From the NCBI RefSeq assembly GCF_001896135.2, contig NZ_MPOH02000002.1, positions 120,818 to 184,817 on the forward strand: 64,000 nt of DNA, written 5' to 3'. The first letter of the stretch is position 1. Each line of letters begins with the position of its first letter. Source of the DNA: Streptomyces phaeoluteigriseus (lineage in GTDB: Bacteria; Actinomycetota; Actinomycetes; Streptomycetales; Streptomycetaceae). Below are positions 37,357 to 48,969 of the stretch, piece by piece. A program made the translations under genes and the position numbers. The notes beneath the pieces were generated by a model. That model was not told where the DNA came from. It was given only the letters and a program-made list of their open reading frames with translations, and searched no databases.

Positions 37357-39075
37357 TTACTCGCAGGTGATCTCGTCACGCGGGGTGTAGCGCGTGCGGA
37401 GCGGCTCCCGCTTCACTTCCCGGCCGTTGTTGCTGAAGACCCGCTCGACGGTGACGTCGAAGCCCTCAAGTGGGGTCTGCGGGACGCACTTGTCAGCGGT
37501 GCCCACCCTCTTCGCCGGTTGCTGCACGTTGGTGCGCGGCCCCTTGACGGACGTGATCTCGTCGTACTTCTTCGTGCCGAGGAAGGTGACGGTCACCGAG
37601 GTGTCGGTGGACTCGGCCTGGATGTAGACGGCCTTGCCGGAGTCGTTGGCGAACCTCAGATCGAGGCTGCCCCAGGCGACCGTCGCCTCGCGGCCCTCGG
37701 GGTAGCGCTCGATGTAGAAGGAATGGGCGCCGTACTCGACGGGCTTGACGCCGGCGAAGAACATCGCGTTGAAGACGGTCGTGGCCACCGCGGAGACACC
37801 GCCGCCGGGCGCCTTGGTGTACTGGTCGTCGAGGATCATGATGCCTTCGACGAAGCCGTTCGCCTTGGTGCGCTCGCCGACGGTCCGGTTGAAGCTCCAG
37901 GTCTCGTTCGGCATGACGACGGAGCCGTTGATGAGCTCCACGGCCCGGCCGACGTTCGTCGTGCGGTAGGCGGCCGGTTCGAAGTTGACGGTGAAGGAAG
38001 ACATCTTCTCGGTCAGCCCCAGACGTGCCGCGTTCTCGCGGGTGACCTCCGGCTGGATCAGCCGCGTGGTCACCTTGCCGGTGCGGGCGGCGTCCGACTT
38101 GGTGAGCAGGGGCAGGACAGCCTTGCTCAGGGCCTTGTCGGTTACCTCTGTGCCGGGCCTGGCGTCGGCGGCCACCACGACCTTGTCGCCCTCGAGCCCC
38201 AACCGGGCGTTCCGGGGTGTCTTGGGGAGGCCGTTCAGGGCGCCGGTCACTGCGGGGGCGGCGCGCAGGCCCTTGCCGTCGAGTTTTGGGATGAGTCTGC
38301 CGGCGTCGTCCGGCCTCATCGTCAGGTACTTGCCCAGCACCGCCGGGGTGATCGTGAACCGCTTGCCGCCCGCGGTGAGCGTGACCGGTGCCGACATCGC
38401 GGGCTCCGCGAACTCGCGCACCGCCCGTCGCATCTCCTCCACCGTGACTTTCGGCTTCGTCTCGCGTACGGGCAGCACCGTGATCGAGTCAGCCGCGCCG
38501 TGCAGGAAGGGGGCGCGCAGGGCGTCGATCGCGGCGTCCACGTCCAACGCGTATCCGGTGCGCGGGGCGGTCTGCTCGACACGGCCTTCGGCGAAGGAGA
38601 CGGTGCCGTCGCGGACCTCCTCATCGAGAGCCTCCGCCAGCTTCCCGACGGCGGCACGGGCCTTGTCCCCGTCGATCCGCACCGTCGGCTCGAGGTCACC
38701 GCCCGAGCGGAACAGCCCACCGATCACGCTGACCGGATCGGCGCCGGTGGACGCCGCCCGGTCAAGGGTCTCCCGGATGTCAAAGGTGAGCCCCGCCTGC
38801 CGCGGATCGATCGCGCCGCTGCGGTCGCCGACCCGCACGGCCAGCTTCCGCGGGCCGGCCGCCACCAGGTGCTTCTCCAACTTTCGGGCGGCCTCCTCGC
38901 GGGTCAAGCCCCCGATGTCCACGCCTCGCACCGTCGTACCCGCCTCGATCTCACCGCCGGTGAGCAGCAGCGCGGCGAGATACAGGCCACCTATGCCGAC
39001 GGTCAACGCACCGCCCGCCAGGGCGACGGGCGGGAGAGAGGCTATGCAAGTGGTGGAGGGTACTCGGGGACGCAT
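37357..39075 (-). CDS. VanW-family exported protein with peptidoglycan-binding-like domains
   Basis: A 572-residue protein with one N-terminal membrane anchor (LPPVALAGGALTVGIGGLYL). Putative peptidoglycan-binding repeats (PG_binding_4 type) follow from GTTVRGVDIGGLTREEAARK; a related block occurs again in the middle. The C-terminal VanW domain has NVGRAVELINGSVVMPNETW, then SFNRTVGERTKANGF and APGGGVSAVATTVFNAMFFA. The family is named after a gene in vancomycin-resistance clusters, but its function is unresolved. The ATG at 39075 follows CAGGAGA. It is a stand-alone gene, not part of a van cluster, so it does not indicate glycopeptide resistance. Confidence 0.85.
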   Translation of the reverse strand: MRPRVPSTTCIASLPPVALAGGALTVGIGGLYLAALLLTGGEIEAGTTVRGVDIGGLTREEAARKLEKHLVAAGPRKLAVRVGDRSGAIDPRQAGLTFDIRETLDRAASTGADPVSVIGGLFRSGGDLEPTVRIDGDKARAAVGKLAEALDEEVRDGTVSFAEGRVEQTAPRTGYALDVDAAIDALRAPFLHGAADSITVLPVRETKPKVTVEEMRRAVREFAEPAMSAPVTLTAGGKRFTITPAVLGKYLTMRPDDAGRLIPKLDGKGLRAAPAVTGALNGLPKTPRNARLGLEGDKVVVAADARPGTEVTDKALSKAVLPLLTKSDAARTGKVTTRLIQPEVTRENAARLGLTEKMSSFTVNFEPAAYRTTNVGRAVELINGSVVMPNETWSFNRTVGERTKANGFVEGIMILDDQYTKAPGGGVSAVATTVFNAMFFAGVKPVEYGAHSFYIERYPEGREATVAWGSLDLRFANDSGKAVYIQAESTDTSVTVTFLGTKKYDEITSVKGPRTNVQQPAKRVGTADKCVPQTPLEGFDVTVERVFSNNGREVKREPLRTRYTPRDEITCE

Positions 39076-39261
39076 AGGTCTCCTGAACGATCGATACAAC
39101 GTGTACCCGATGCCGCGGCACTGTGGGCGAGAGCAGTCGGTCAGGTTACGCGCAACCGGGCGCCAAAGCGTATATCCCGGATCACACTGGGAGTTTTGGA
39201 TCAACGGCCTCAAAGGTGAGCGCAACGGCACCCGGCGTGCTCAGCGCCGACATCCCCCGGT

Positions 39262-39850
39262 GGGAGTACCTCTTCCAGGAGCTGGGCTTCGGCTCGGGTG
39301 TGACCGCTGGCGGCGCCAGGCCGCCCGGAAGAGGCCGACGTCCGGGGCCGACTGCACGAGCTCCTGCCGAAGCAGTTGCGGTCGCAGGACCAGCTCGGCC
39401 GGTCGCGGGGCGATCGAATCCTCCCGTGTCCGGTCCGCTTGCCGCGGCCCAAAAGAGAACCCGGCCCGGCCGACCGTGCACGGCCGGGCAGCAAGCACCA
39501 CATCGTCACCACCGACCACGGCATCCCGCGGGGAATGTCCCTGGCCGGCGGCAACCGTGGGCGACGTCACCCAGCTCCTGGCCCTGCCCGACATGCTCTT
39601 CCCGGACCGTGGCCACGACCACGACAAGTACCGCCGACTCCTGCGCGGTCGCGGCATCGGGCCGGCGATCGACGAACGCGGCCAGCCGCACGGTACCGGC
39701 CCGGGTATCTCCCGCCGGGTCGTCGAACGCACCGTCTCCCGGCTCCACGGTTTCCGCCGCCTGCGCATCCGCAGGGAGGGACGCGACGACATCCACGAAG
39801 ACTTCCTCGGCCTCGCGGACTGCCTCGTCTACCAGATCAGGCACCAGTAA
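39262..39850 (+). mobile_element. Degenerate IS5-family transposase
   Basis: Remains of a DDE transposase of the IS5 superfamily scattered over three frames. The N-terminal WEYLFQELGFGSGV, a middle part GSKHHIVTTDHGIPRGMSLA, then DVTQLLALPDMLFPDRGHDH and DKYRRLLRGRGIGPAIDERG. The C-terminal RRVVERTVSRLHGFRRLRIR is the conserved E-containing block. Several frameshifts are needed to connect these, so the element is dead. I could not find convincing terminal inverted repeats. Its end overlaps the neighbouring minus-strand gene by 22 bp. Confidence 0.75.
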
Positions 39851-40632
39851 CGGCCATAGCGGCCGATGTCGATACGGCCGCCTTGCGGAACCAGGCTCGG
39901 GTCCGGCCGCCCCGCGGCCGCCATGGAGCACGCTGGGTCACCGACCACACCCGCCACGGCCATCCGACGAGCGGCGCCCACTGCCGTCGCGGACGTGTAC
40001 CACGTGGTTGTTGCCGGCTCGAAGCCGCCGTGCGTCGGTGCCGGCGTCACCGGCTCGGGCGGGGCAGTCGTTGCGGAGGGAGACGGTGCGGGAGTCGACG
40101 GCCTCGGCGGCCGTACCGGTGCCGGTGTCGTCACGGGCCGCGGGGGCCGGTCCAAGGGACGGGGCGCCGCGGTCCGAGTGTGCGTCGGGGTCGCTTCCCG
40201 CGTCCGGCCGGCGGACGCGTCCGCTGTTGCCGTTGCTCTCGCCGTCGTCCGGTGGGCCGTCGGTCGGTGTCCGGACGGCTGCGGCTGCCCGGTTCCGTCC
40301 GCCGGTGCCGACCGCTCCTCGGACGGTCCGGCCGGACGGGTACGGTCCGACCCTGTCGGCGCGGGCGAGCGTGAGCCGGCGGACGCCGACCCGGTTGAGC
40401 GCGGCTCTGACGCTGTCGGCGGTGGCGTGCTCGGCGCCTGCGGCTTGGGCGTCCAGGTCGGCACGGGGTTCAGCGTCGGCAGGGACACGTCGGTCGAGGA
40501 CGAAGGCTTCGGACGAGGCGTGTCGCCGTCCTGCGTCACCAAGGCCCATACGCCGACACCGCCAAGGGCGAGGATGAGGGCGCCGCCCGCGATCCACGGA
40601 GTCCGTCGGGGCGGGCGTCGGTGACGGTTCAT
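39829..40632 (-). CDS. Membrane-anchored Pro/Thr/Ser-rich protein
   Basis: A 267-residue protein with an N-terminal helix (TPWIAGGALILALGGVGVWA) preceded by basic residues (MNRHRRPPRR). A long extracytoplasmic low-complexity region rich in Pro, Thr, Ser and Ala follows (for example TWTPKPQAPSTPPPTASEP). The C-terminus contains FEPATTTWYTSATAVGAARR and an aromatic tail IGRYGRYWCLIW. The ATG at 40632 follows TAGGAGAG. No enzymatic domain. The 3' end overlaps the transposase remnant, so the final residues may have been changed by insertion. It could be a cell-surface spacer protein. Confidence 0.55.
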   Translation of the reverse strand: MNRHRRPPRRTPWIAGGALILALGGVGVWALVTQDGDTPRPKPSSSTDVSLPTLNPVPTWTPKPQAPSTPPPTASEPRSTGSASAGSRSPAPTGSDRTRPAGPSEERSAPADGTGQPQPSGHRPTAHRTTARATATADASAGRTREATPTHTRTAAPRPLDRPPRPVTTPAPVRPPRPSTPAPSPSATTAPPEPVTPAPTHGGFEPATTTWYTSATAVGAARRMAVAGVVGDPACSMAAAGRPDPSLVPQGGRIDIGRYGRYWCLIW

Positions 40633-41603
<971 letters not shown>

Positions 41604-44600
41604 ATGAGCGACAACACCCTGTGGAACGTCCTGCGGGACGCCGCCCGTGAGCGGCCCGACCAGGTGACCGCGCATGTACGCGGCGACGGCAGCGAAGTCG
41701 AGGTGACATACCGGGAGTTGCTGGCCGCCGCCCGGCGGGTCGCCGGAGGGCTGCGCGCGGCCGGGCTCCGGTCCGGCACGCGCGTTCCGCTGGTCGCCGA
41801 CCGCAGCGAGGACTTCCAGGTGATGTTCTGGGGCCTGCTATGCGCGGACCTGGTTCCGGTGCCGCTCGCCGCGGACGTCCGCCGGGTCCTGCCCGTCTGG
41901 GAGCACCTGGACCGGCCGCCGGTGTTCGTGGACACGGCGGGCGAGGACATGGTGCGGCACCTGCCCCCCGGGGCGCCCGTGCTGCGGCTGGAGGAGATGC
42001 GCGGCGGCGACGACCTGGGTGGGCCCACCGAGTGCGAGCCCGACGGTCTGGCCATCGTGCAGTTCTCCTCGGGCAGCACCGGTGTGCCCAAGGGCGTCGA
42101 ACTCACCCACGCTGCGGTGACCGCCAACCTGCGTCAGATCGTGGCCGTCTCCGACCTGGGCCCCGACGACGTGGTGGTCAGCTGGATGCCGTACTTCCAC
42201 GACATGGGCCTGATCGGCACCCATCTCGCACCCCTGGCCGCCCGAGCCAAGCAGGTCAAGATCGGGCCGCTGACGTTCGCGCGGCGGCCCGGGATCTGGT
42301 TCGAGACGGCCACCGCGCACCGGGCCACGCACCTGTCGGCCGCCAACTTCGCTCTCGCGCTGGCGACACGGCGCCTGTCCGACGAGGACATGGCCCGTTT
42401 CGACCTCACCAGGGTCCGGCGGGTCGTCGTGGGCGCCGAACCCATCTCCGCGTCCGTCTGGCGCGACTTCGCCCGCCGCACCCGGCCAGCCGGGCTGGCG
42501 CCGCACGCTCTCCAGCCCGTGTACGGCCTGGCCGAGGCGACCCTCGCGGTGACGTTTCCGCCGGCGGGCGAGATCGCCGTACCGCTGGCGCTGGACCGCG
42601 CGGCGTTCAGCCGTGGACGCGCGGTGGACGCTCCGGACGCCGACGACTCCGCCGTCGCACTCATGGACCTGGGTCATCCCGTGCCCGGCTGTGCCGTCCG
42701 GATCGTCGACGACGCCGGGCGTGAACTCGGCGACCGGCGCGTGGGGCACATCCAGGTGCGGGGTCCCCAGACGGCCCGCGGCTACTGCCGTCTGCCCGAG
42801 GCCACTTCCGCCGCCTTCACCGCAGAGGGGTGGCTGCGCACCGGGGACATGGGCTTCCTGCGTGACGGCCGCCTGTGCGTCACCGGCCGGTACAAGGACG
42901 TGCTGTTCCTGAACGGGCTGAAGCACCACGCCGCCGACCTGGAGGACGTCGTCGCCGCCACGCCAGGGCTGCCGCCCGGCACGGCCGCGGTCGTGGGGTC
43001 CACGGATCCGGACAGCGGAGGTGAGCGCGTGGTGGTCTTCGTCTCCTGGGCCCGCCCGCCACGCTCGGCCGACGAGGTGCTGCGACGGGTCGCCGCCCGG
43101 GTGGGCGAGGCGCTCTTCCACGACGACGTACGGGTCGTCGCCCTGCCGCCCGGCCAGTTCCCGCGCACCACCAGCGGGAAGGTGCGCCGCCACGTGCTGC
43201 GGGACCGGTTCGAGTCGGGCCGGTACCCCCGCGTCGTCCTACGCGGTCGCGGTGGCGCTCCGGCCGCTCCCACCGGACGGCGTGCCGCGGCCGGCGCCGG
43301 TGTGCCGCGGTCGAGGGCGGCCATCGAGCAGGTGGTGCGCGAGACATGGGCCGAGGTGCTGGGGATGGACGGCACGCGGATCGACGCCCACGCGTCGTTC
43401 CGCGTGCTGGGCGGCACCTCGTTGAAGGCCATGGAGGTGCTGGCCGCGCTGGAGGACGTCTTCGGCACACCGCTGGAGACGGCGGCTCTGCGCGGCGGGG
43501 CCGACACGCTGGCCGGGCTCGTCGACCATCTCCTGGCACAGGCGGACAGCCGTGCGGACGCCGGGGACCGAGGGGGTCCGGACGGCACGCCCGGCACCGC
43601 TCGTTCCGGCGGCCCGGTCCCGCAGGACAGCGGGACTCTCGCCGTCGTCGCTCTGGCCTGCCGGTTCCCCGGTTCCGACACGCCCGAGGCGTACTGGCGG
43701 CTGCTCGCCGAAGGGCGGGACCTCGTCACCCCGGTGCCGCCGCATCGCTGGGATGGCGACCGGGTTCCCGCGGCCCGCTGGGGCGCCTTCCTCAAGGACC
43801 CGGACGCCTTCGACGCGGAACGCTTCGGGATGTCAGAGGAAGAGGCCCGCACCCTCGATCCACAGGCCCGTCTTCTTCTGGAACTGGCGCACGAGGCGCT
43901 GGAACGGGCGGGATACGCCGGCCCGCGCCGCCGCGCCCACCGCATCGGCGTCTTCACGACGGCGGGGGACAGCGGCTACCGGGAACTGCTGGACCGCGCG
44001 GCCGGGGACAGCGGCACGGACCTGCCGCCCTCGGCGCTGACCGGGAACCTCCCCAACCTCCTCGCCGCACGGATCGCCCGGCACTTCGACCTCGACGGCC
44101 CGGCCCTGGCCGTGGACACCGCCTGTTCCTCCGCCCTGGCCGCCCTGCACCTGGCCCGCCGCAGTCTCACGGCGGGCGAGTGCGACATCGCCCTCGTCGG
44201 CGGCGTCAACCTGCATCTCACCCCGACCGCGCACCGGATGCTGCACGCCGCGCAGGCTCTCTCGCCGACCGGCCGCAGCCGGGCGTTCGCCGCCGACGCC
44301 GACGGGTTCGTACCGGGCGAGGGCGGCGCGGTGCTCGTGCTGCGGCGGGAGGAGGATGCCCGGCGCTCCGGCGACGACCTGCTCGCCGTGGTGCGAGGCA
44401 CCGCCGTCAACAACGACGGTGCCTCGCTGAGCCTGATGGCCCCCAACCCGGCCCGCCAGCGCGAGGTCATCACCGCTGCCCACAGCGCGGCGGGCGTCGA
44501 CCCGGCCGAGGTGACGTACGTCGAGGCGCACGGCACCGGCACCGCTCTTGGCGACCCCGTCGAGCTGAAGTCCCTCGCCCACGCCTTCCCGCCGCTGCCC

Positions 44601-47600
44601 GGCGAACGCCCCCGGCTGCTGGGCTCCGCCAAGACCAACGTCGGCCACCTTCTGAACGCCGCCGCGCTGCCCGGCCTGGTCAAGGTCGTGCTGGCGCTGC
44701 GCCACGGACAGGTACCGCCCTCGCTGCACGCCGACCCGCCCTCCGCGCTCGTCACCGCGTCCGGGTTCCAGGTGCCCAACCGGCTCGTCGCCTGGCCGGC
44801 GCCGCCCTCGGGGGGCCCGCTGGTCGCCGGCGTCAACGCTTTCGGCTTCGGCGGCACCAACGCGCACGCCGTCCTCCAGCAGGCCACCGGGCGCCCCCCG
44901 CACGGGCCCCGGCCGGACGACGGCCCTCATGTGCTGGCGCTCTCCGCCACCACCCGGCCCGCGCTGGGTGCCCTGGTCCGCGAACTGTCGGCCCACCTGG
45001 ACACCCATCCCGGGATGGCCACGGCCGACCTGTGCCTGACCGCCGCGACGTCCCGGGACGACGACCGGCACCGGCTGGCCCTCGTCTGCGACGACGACGG
45101 CGACATACGCGCGCGGTTGACGGCTCTCGCCGCTGCCTTGGCCGTCGCCGTCGACCGGGTGGTGGACGCCGCCCCCGCGTTGGACACCGACTCCGCGTTG
45201 GACGCTGCCCCTGCGTTGGACGCCGCCCCCGCGTCGCACGCCACCCCCGCGCCGGACGGTCCGCCCCCGGACACGGACGTGTTCACCGGAACCGTCCGCC
45301 ACCCGCCCCCGCCTCGCCTTCCTCTTCCCCGGACAGGGGACCCAGCTTCCGGGCATGGCGGCGCGGCTGTACGCCACCGCACCCGTGTTCCGGGACACCC
45401 TCGACGAGGCGTCCGCCGCGCTCGGCCCCTTGCGGGGCCGCACCCTCGTCCACTGGTGCACCGATCCCGGCGTCGATCCGGCCGAACTGGGCCGCACCGA
45501 GATCACCCAACCCCTCCTGGTCGCCTTCGGCGTGGCGCTGGCCCGCCAGCTGGGTGCCTGGGGCGTCGTACCGGACGCGGTCGTCGGCCACAGCGTCGGG
45601 GAACTGACCGCGGCCTGCGCCGCGGGCCTGCTGCCGTTGTCCGACACGGTGCGCTTCGCCGCCGCACGCGGCCGTGCGATCGCCGGGCTGACCGAACGCG
45701 GCGCGATGGCCGCGGTGCTCGGCGCGGACGACGCCGTGGAGGCGCTGATCGCCGCTTCGGGCGGCACCCTGGCCGTCGCGGCCCGCAACGCACCCGGCCG
45801 TCTGGTGCTGTCCGGCACAGTACGGGCGGTGGAGGACGCCGTCGCGGAACTCACCGCGCGGGGCATGGCCGCGCGCGGACTCCGGGTCTCGCACGGTTTC
45901 CACTCACCGCTGATGGAGCCGGCCGCCGAGGCGGTGCACAACGCCGCACGCGATCTGCCGCGCGGTACCGGCCGGATACCGCTGCTGAGCACCCTGACGG
46001 CCGACTGGACGTCCGCCCCCGACGCCGCCCACTGGCGCGAACACGCCCTGCGCCCCGTCCTGTTCGGGGAAGCGGCCCGGCGGCTGGCGCAGGACGGGTA
46101 CGACACCTTCGTCGAGATGGGGCCCGGCACCGACCTGTCGGCCGCCCTGCGCACGGCCACCGCCGACCTGCCCGGCGCCCCCACCGCCGTACTCTCCGCC
46201 CTGCCCGCCGGACATCGCGAGGACGGCAGCGGGCGCGCAGGACTGCTGCGCACCGTCGCCCGCCTGTGGACGCTCGGAGTCGCCGTCGACCACGCCGCGC
46301 TGACGTCGACGGGACGTCGCGTACCGCTGCCCACGTACCCCTTCCGGCGGCGCACCTACCGGCCCGGCCCAGACGCCGCCCGGCTGCTGCACCGGGTCAC
46401 GTGGACGCCGGTTCCGCTCACCCCGCCCGCCGGAACCGCCCCGGTCACCCTCGTCACCGGGCCCGATGCCGAGGCGGTACGGGAGCTGTCCGCGCGGCTG
46501 GCCGAGCGCGGCGTGCCGATGACGCACGCGGGCACGACCTCCGCCCACACGGTCGTGCACCTTCCGCGGCGGGCGGCGGAGGGCACCGACGGATCAGCAG
46601 CGCTAACCGACTTCCGGCACACGGTGCGGCAGTTCGACCGGGCCGGCGCACGGCGCCTGCTGGTGCTCACGGAGGACGCCCACCGCACCGGAGCCGATGG
46701 CGAGGCCCGGCCACGCCCCGAGCAGGCGCTGCTCACCGGGATCGCGCTGGCGTTCCCGCAGGAGACCGAGGGCACTCGGCTGGTCTGCGCCGACCTGTCC
46801 TCCCACGACACGCGGGAGCAGCGGCTGGACGCAGTCCTCGCCGAGGTGAGGGCCAACGGCGGCGACATCCACGTGACCGCCTGGCGGCGCGGCACCCGGC
46901 TGCTCCGGGGCGTGGAACCCCTGCCCGCCACCGCCGTGCCCGACGGAGACGGTCCGCTGCCCGCGGACGGCGTCTACCTCATCACCGGTGGCACGGGAGG
47001 CCTCGGCGCGGCGCTGGCCCGGGACCTCGCCGGACGCGGCCGCCCCACTCTCGTCCTCACCGGCCGCTCCGCGCAGCCGCCCGCCGGACTGCTCGCGGAA
47101 CTCACCGAGTTCGGCGCCGACGCGCACTACCGGCAGGCCGACGTGACGGACGAGCGGCAGCTCGACGCCCTCTTCGCGGAGGCTCCCGCGCCGGATGTCG
47201 TCTTCCACGCGGCCGGGGTGGTCCTGCCGGGGTCGTTGCGCGGTACCGGCCCGCAGGACACGAGCCGTTCGCTGGCCGCCAAGGCGCACGGCACCCCGCT
47301 GCTGGCGCGGGCCCTGGACCACCACGGGCACCGCCCGAAGCTGTGCGTGGCCTTCTCCTCGGTGGCCTCAGTGCTTCCCGGCGCCGCGGGCGCGCTCGGC
47401 GACTACGCGGCGGCCAACGCCTTTCTCGACGCCTTCGCCGCGGCCGAACGCGCCGCCGGGCGCCGCTGGCTGGCGCTGAACTTCGGCCCCGTGGCCCGTA
47501 CCGGGCTCGCGGCCGCCGTCGGGGACGGTTCGCTTCTGCGAGCCGGCGGTGTCCCCCTGGCCCCGGCCGAAGCGTTGCGCGCGCTGCGCGCGGCCTGTGC

Positions 47601-47946
47601 CGTCGACACGGCCCATTTGATCATCGCCGACCTGACGGGCGTGGACAGCCGCCTCCCGGTCAGCACTCCCGCACGGACGGACATCAAGGTCTCAGCGGGG
47701 GCACAAGTACCGGCCGGCCCTGCCGAGGTCCGTGCCCCCGTCACTCGCGCCATGCCCGCCAATCCCGCCATGCCTGCCACTCCGGCCATGCCAGGCACGC
47801 CTGCCACTCCCGCCACCCCGGCCATGCCAGTTCTCCCGGGACCCGACCCCAGCGACGACTCGCTCCCCCCGGCCGTCCCCGGCGCGCACACCCCCGATGT
47901 GGCCCGCGACTGGGACCTGCCCGAACTGTTGAAGGACCCGAGCTGA
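41604..47946 (+). CDS. FAAL-ACP-KS-AT-KR type I polyketide synthase (frameshifted)
   Basis: A synthase of about 2,110 residues. Residues 1-545 are a fatty acyl-AMP ligase (FSSGSTGVPKGVELTH, then SWMPYFHDMGLIGTH). ACP at about 575-650 with the phosphopantetheine Ser in LGGTSLKAMEV. KS at about 680-1090, with Cys in VDTACSSALAALHLA and His in EAHGTGTALGDP and KTNVGHLL. AT at about 1235-1510 (GHSVGELTAA; VSHGFHSPLME suggests malonyl-CoA). KR at about 1790-2000 with LITGGTGGLGAALARDLAG and catalytic Ser/Tyr in SSVASVLPG and YAAAN. The frame switches at 45306-45310, a C5 run with one apparent extra C. After the KR there is a Pro/Ala-rich tail (DLPELLKDPS end) but no second ACP and no thioesterase. 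Start ATG 41604. Confidence 0.88.
45160..45255 (+). repeat. Imperfect 18-bp repeats in the KS-AT linker
   Basis: Units resembling GCGTTGGACGCCGCCCCC recur four to five times, coding for Ala/Asp/Pro runs (APALDTDSALDAAPALDAAP). They lie 50 bp before the frameshift, so copy-number error could contribute to the break. Confidence 0.7.
47745..47835 (+). repeat. Ala-Thr-Pro-Met repeats at the synthase C-terminus
   Basis: Imperfect 9- and 18-bp units such as CCATGCCTGCCACTCCGG encode (P/T)(A/G)(T/N)PAMP repeats between the KR and the stop. Such flexible linkers normally join carrier domains, yet here no carrier follows. Confidence 0.65.
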
Positions 47947-48969
47947 TGGAACTGTCCACACCCCTGACGTACACCGGCGACCCGCGCGCCGCCGCGGACC
48001 GGGCCGCCGCTCTGGAGTCCGCGGGCCTCGACGCCGTCTGGGTGGCCGAGGCGTACGGCTTCGACTCGCCGACGATCATGGGATACCTCGCCGCGAAGAC
48101 CGAGCGGATGCGGATCGGCTCGGCCATCCTCAACGTCTACTCGCGCACCCCCGCGCTGCTCGCCCAGACCGCGGCCGGACTCGACGCCCTGACCGGCGGC
48201 CGGGCGATCCTCGGTATCGGCGCCTCCGGACCCCAGGTCGTCGAGGGCTGGCACGGCCGCCGCTACGACCGCCCGCTGGGCCGCACCCGCGAGGTGATCG
48301 AGCTGTCCCGGCGGATCTGGCGGCGCGAGGTGATCGAGCACCACGGCATCACCGACCTGCCCCTGCCGCCCGAGAAGGGAGGCACCCTCGGCAAACCGTT
48401 GAAGCTGCTGAACCACCCGGTCCGCCACACCATCCCCGTCCACGTCGCGGCGCTCGGCCCGGCCAACGTCCGGATGACCGCCGAGATCGCCGACGGCTGG
48501 CTTCCGTTCCTCTACGTCCCCGAGCACGCCGCCGAGGTCTGGGGCCGGTCCCTGGCCGAGGCGCCGCCGCCCGCGACCCGGCGCTCGGCCCGCTCCAGGT
48601 CGTGGCGGGCGGCCCGCTGGCCATCGGCGACGACGCCGAGGCGTCCGGGACCTGATGCGCCCCACCGTCGCCCTCTACGTCGGCGGCATGGGCGCGCCCG
48701 GCCGCAACTTCTACCACGACCTGATCTGCTCCTACGGCTACGAGTCCGACGCGGCCGCCATCCAGGAGCACTACCTCGCGGGCCGCAAGAAGGACGCGGA
48801 GGCCGCCGTACCGGCCGAACTGCTGGAGCGGCTCTGCCTGGCCGGCCCCGAGGGCCATGTCCGCGACCGCGTCGAGGTCTTGCGCGAAGCGGGCGTGACC
48901 ATGCTCAACGTCACGCCCGTCGGCCCCGATCCCGCTCGGCTGATCGAGCACGTCAGGAGTTGGCTGTGA
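47946..48969 (+). CDS. Luciferase-like (F420/FMN) monooxygenase (frameshifted twice)
   Basis: A (beta/alpha)8 luciferase-like oxidoreductase of about 342 residues. The start MELSTPLTYTGDPRAAADRA, LDAVWVAEAYGFDSPTIMGY and GRAILGIGASGPQVVEGWHG are typical of the F420- or FMN-dependent LLM family. ATG overlaps the PKS stop codon (TGATG), which implies translational coupling. One base is missing at about 48563 and one at about 48643; restoring them joins RDPALGPLQVVAGGPLAIGD to RDLMRPTVALYVGGMGAPGR. The end EAGVTMLNVTPVGPDPARL is intact. Its job in the locus is probably oxidation or reduction of a synthase-bound or acyl-CoA-bound intermediate. Confidence 0.8.

Noticed and set aside
37357..39075. 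Glycopeptide-resistance determinant because of VanW
   Set aside because: VanW domains are widespread in exported proteins, and no vanHAX or vanRS genes are nearby.
43833..46355. Minus-strand reading frame of 840 codons opposite the PKS
   Set aside because: Its translation is Arg/Gly/Ala-rich without domains and mirrors the codon periodicity of the PKS gene; a shadow frame.
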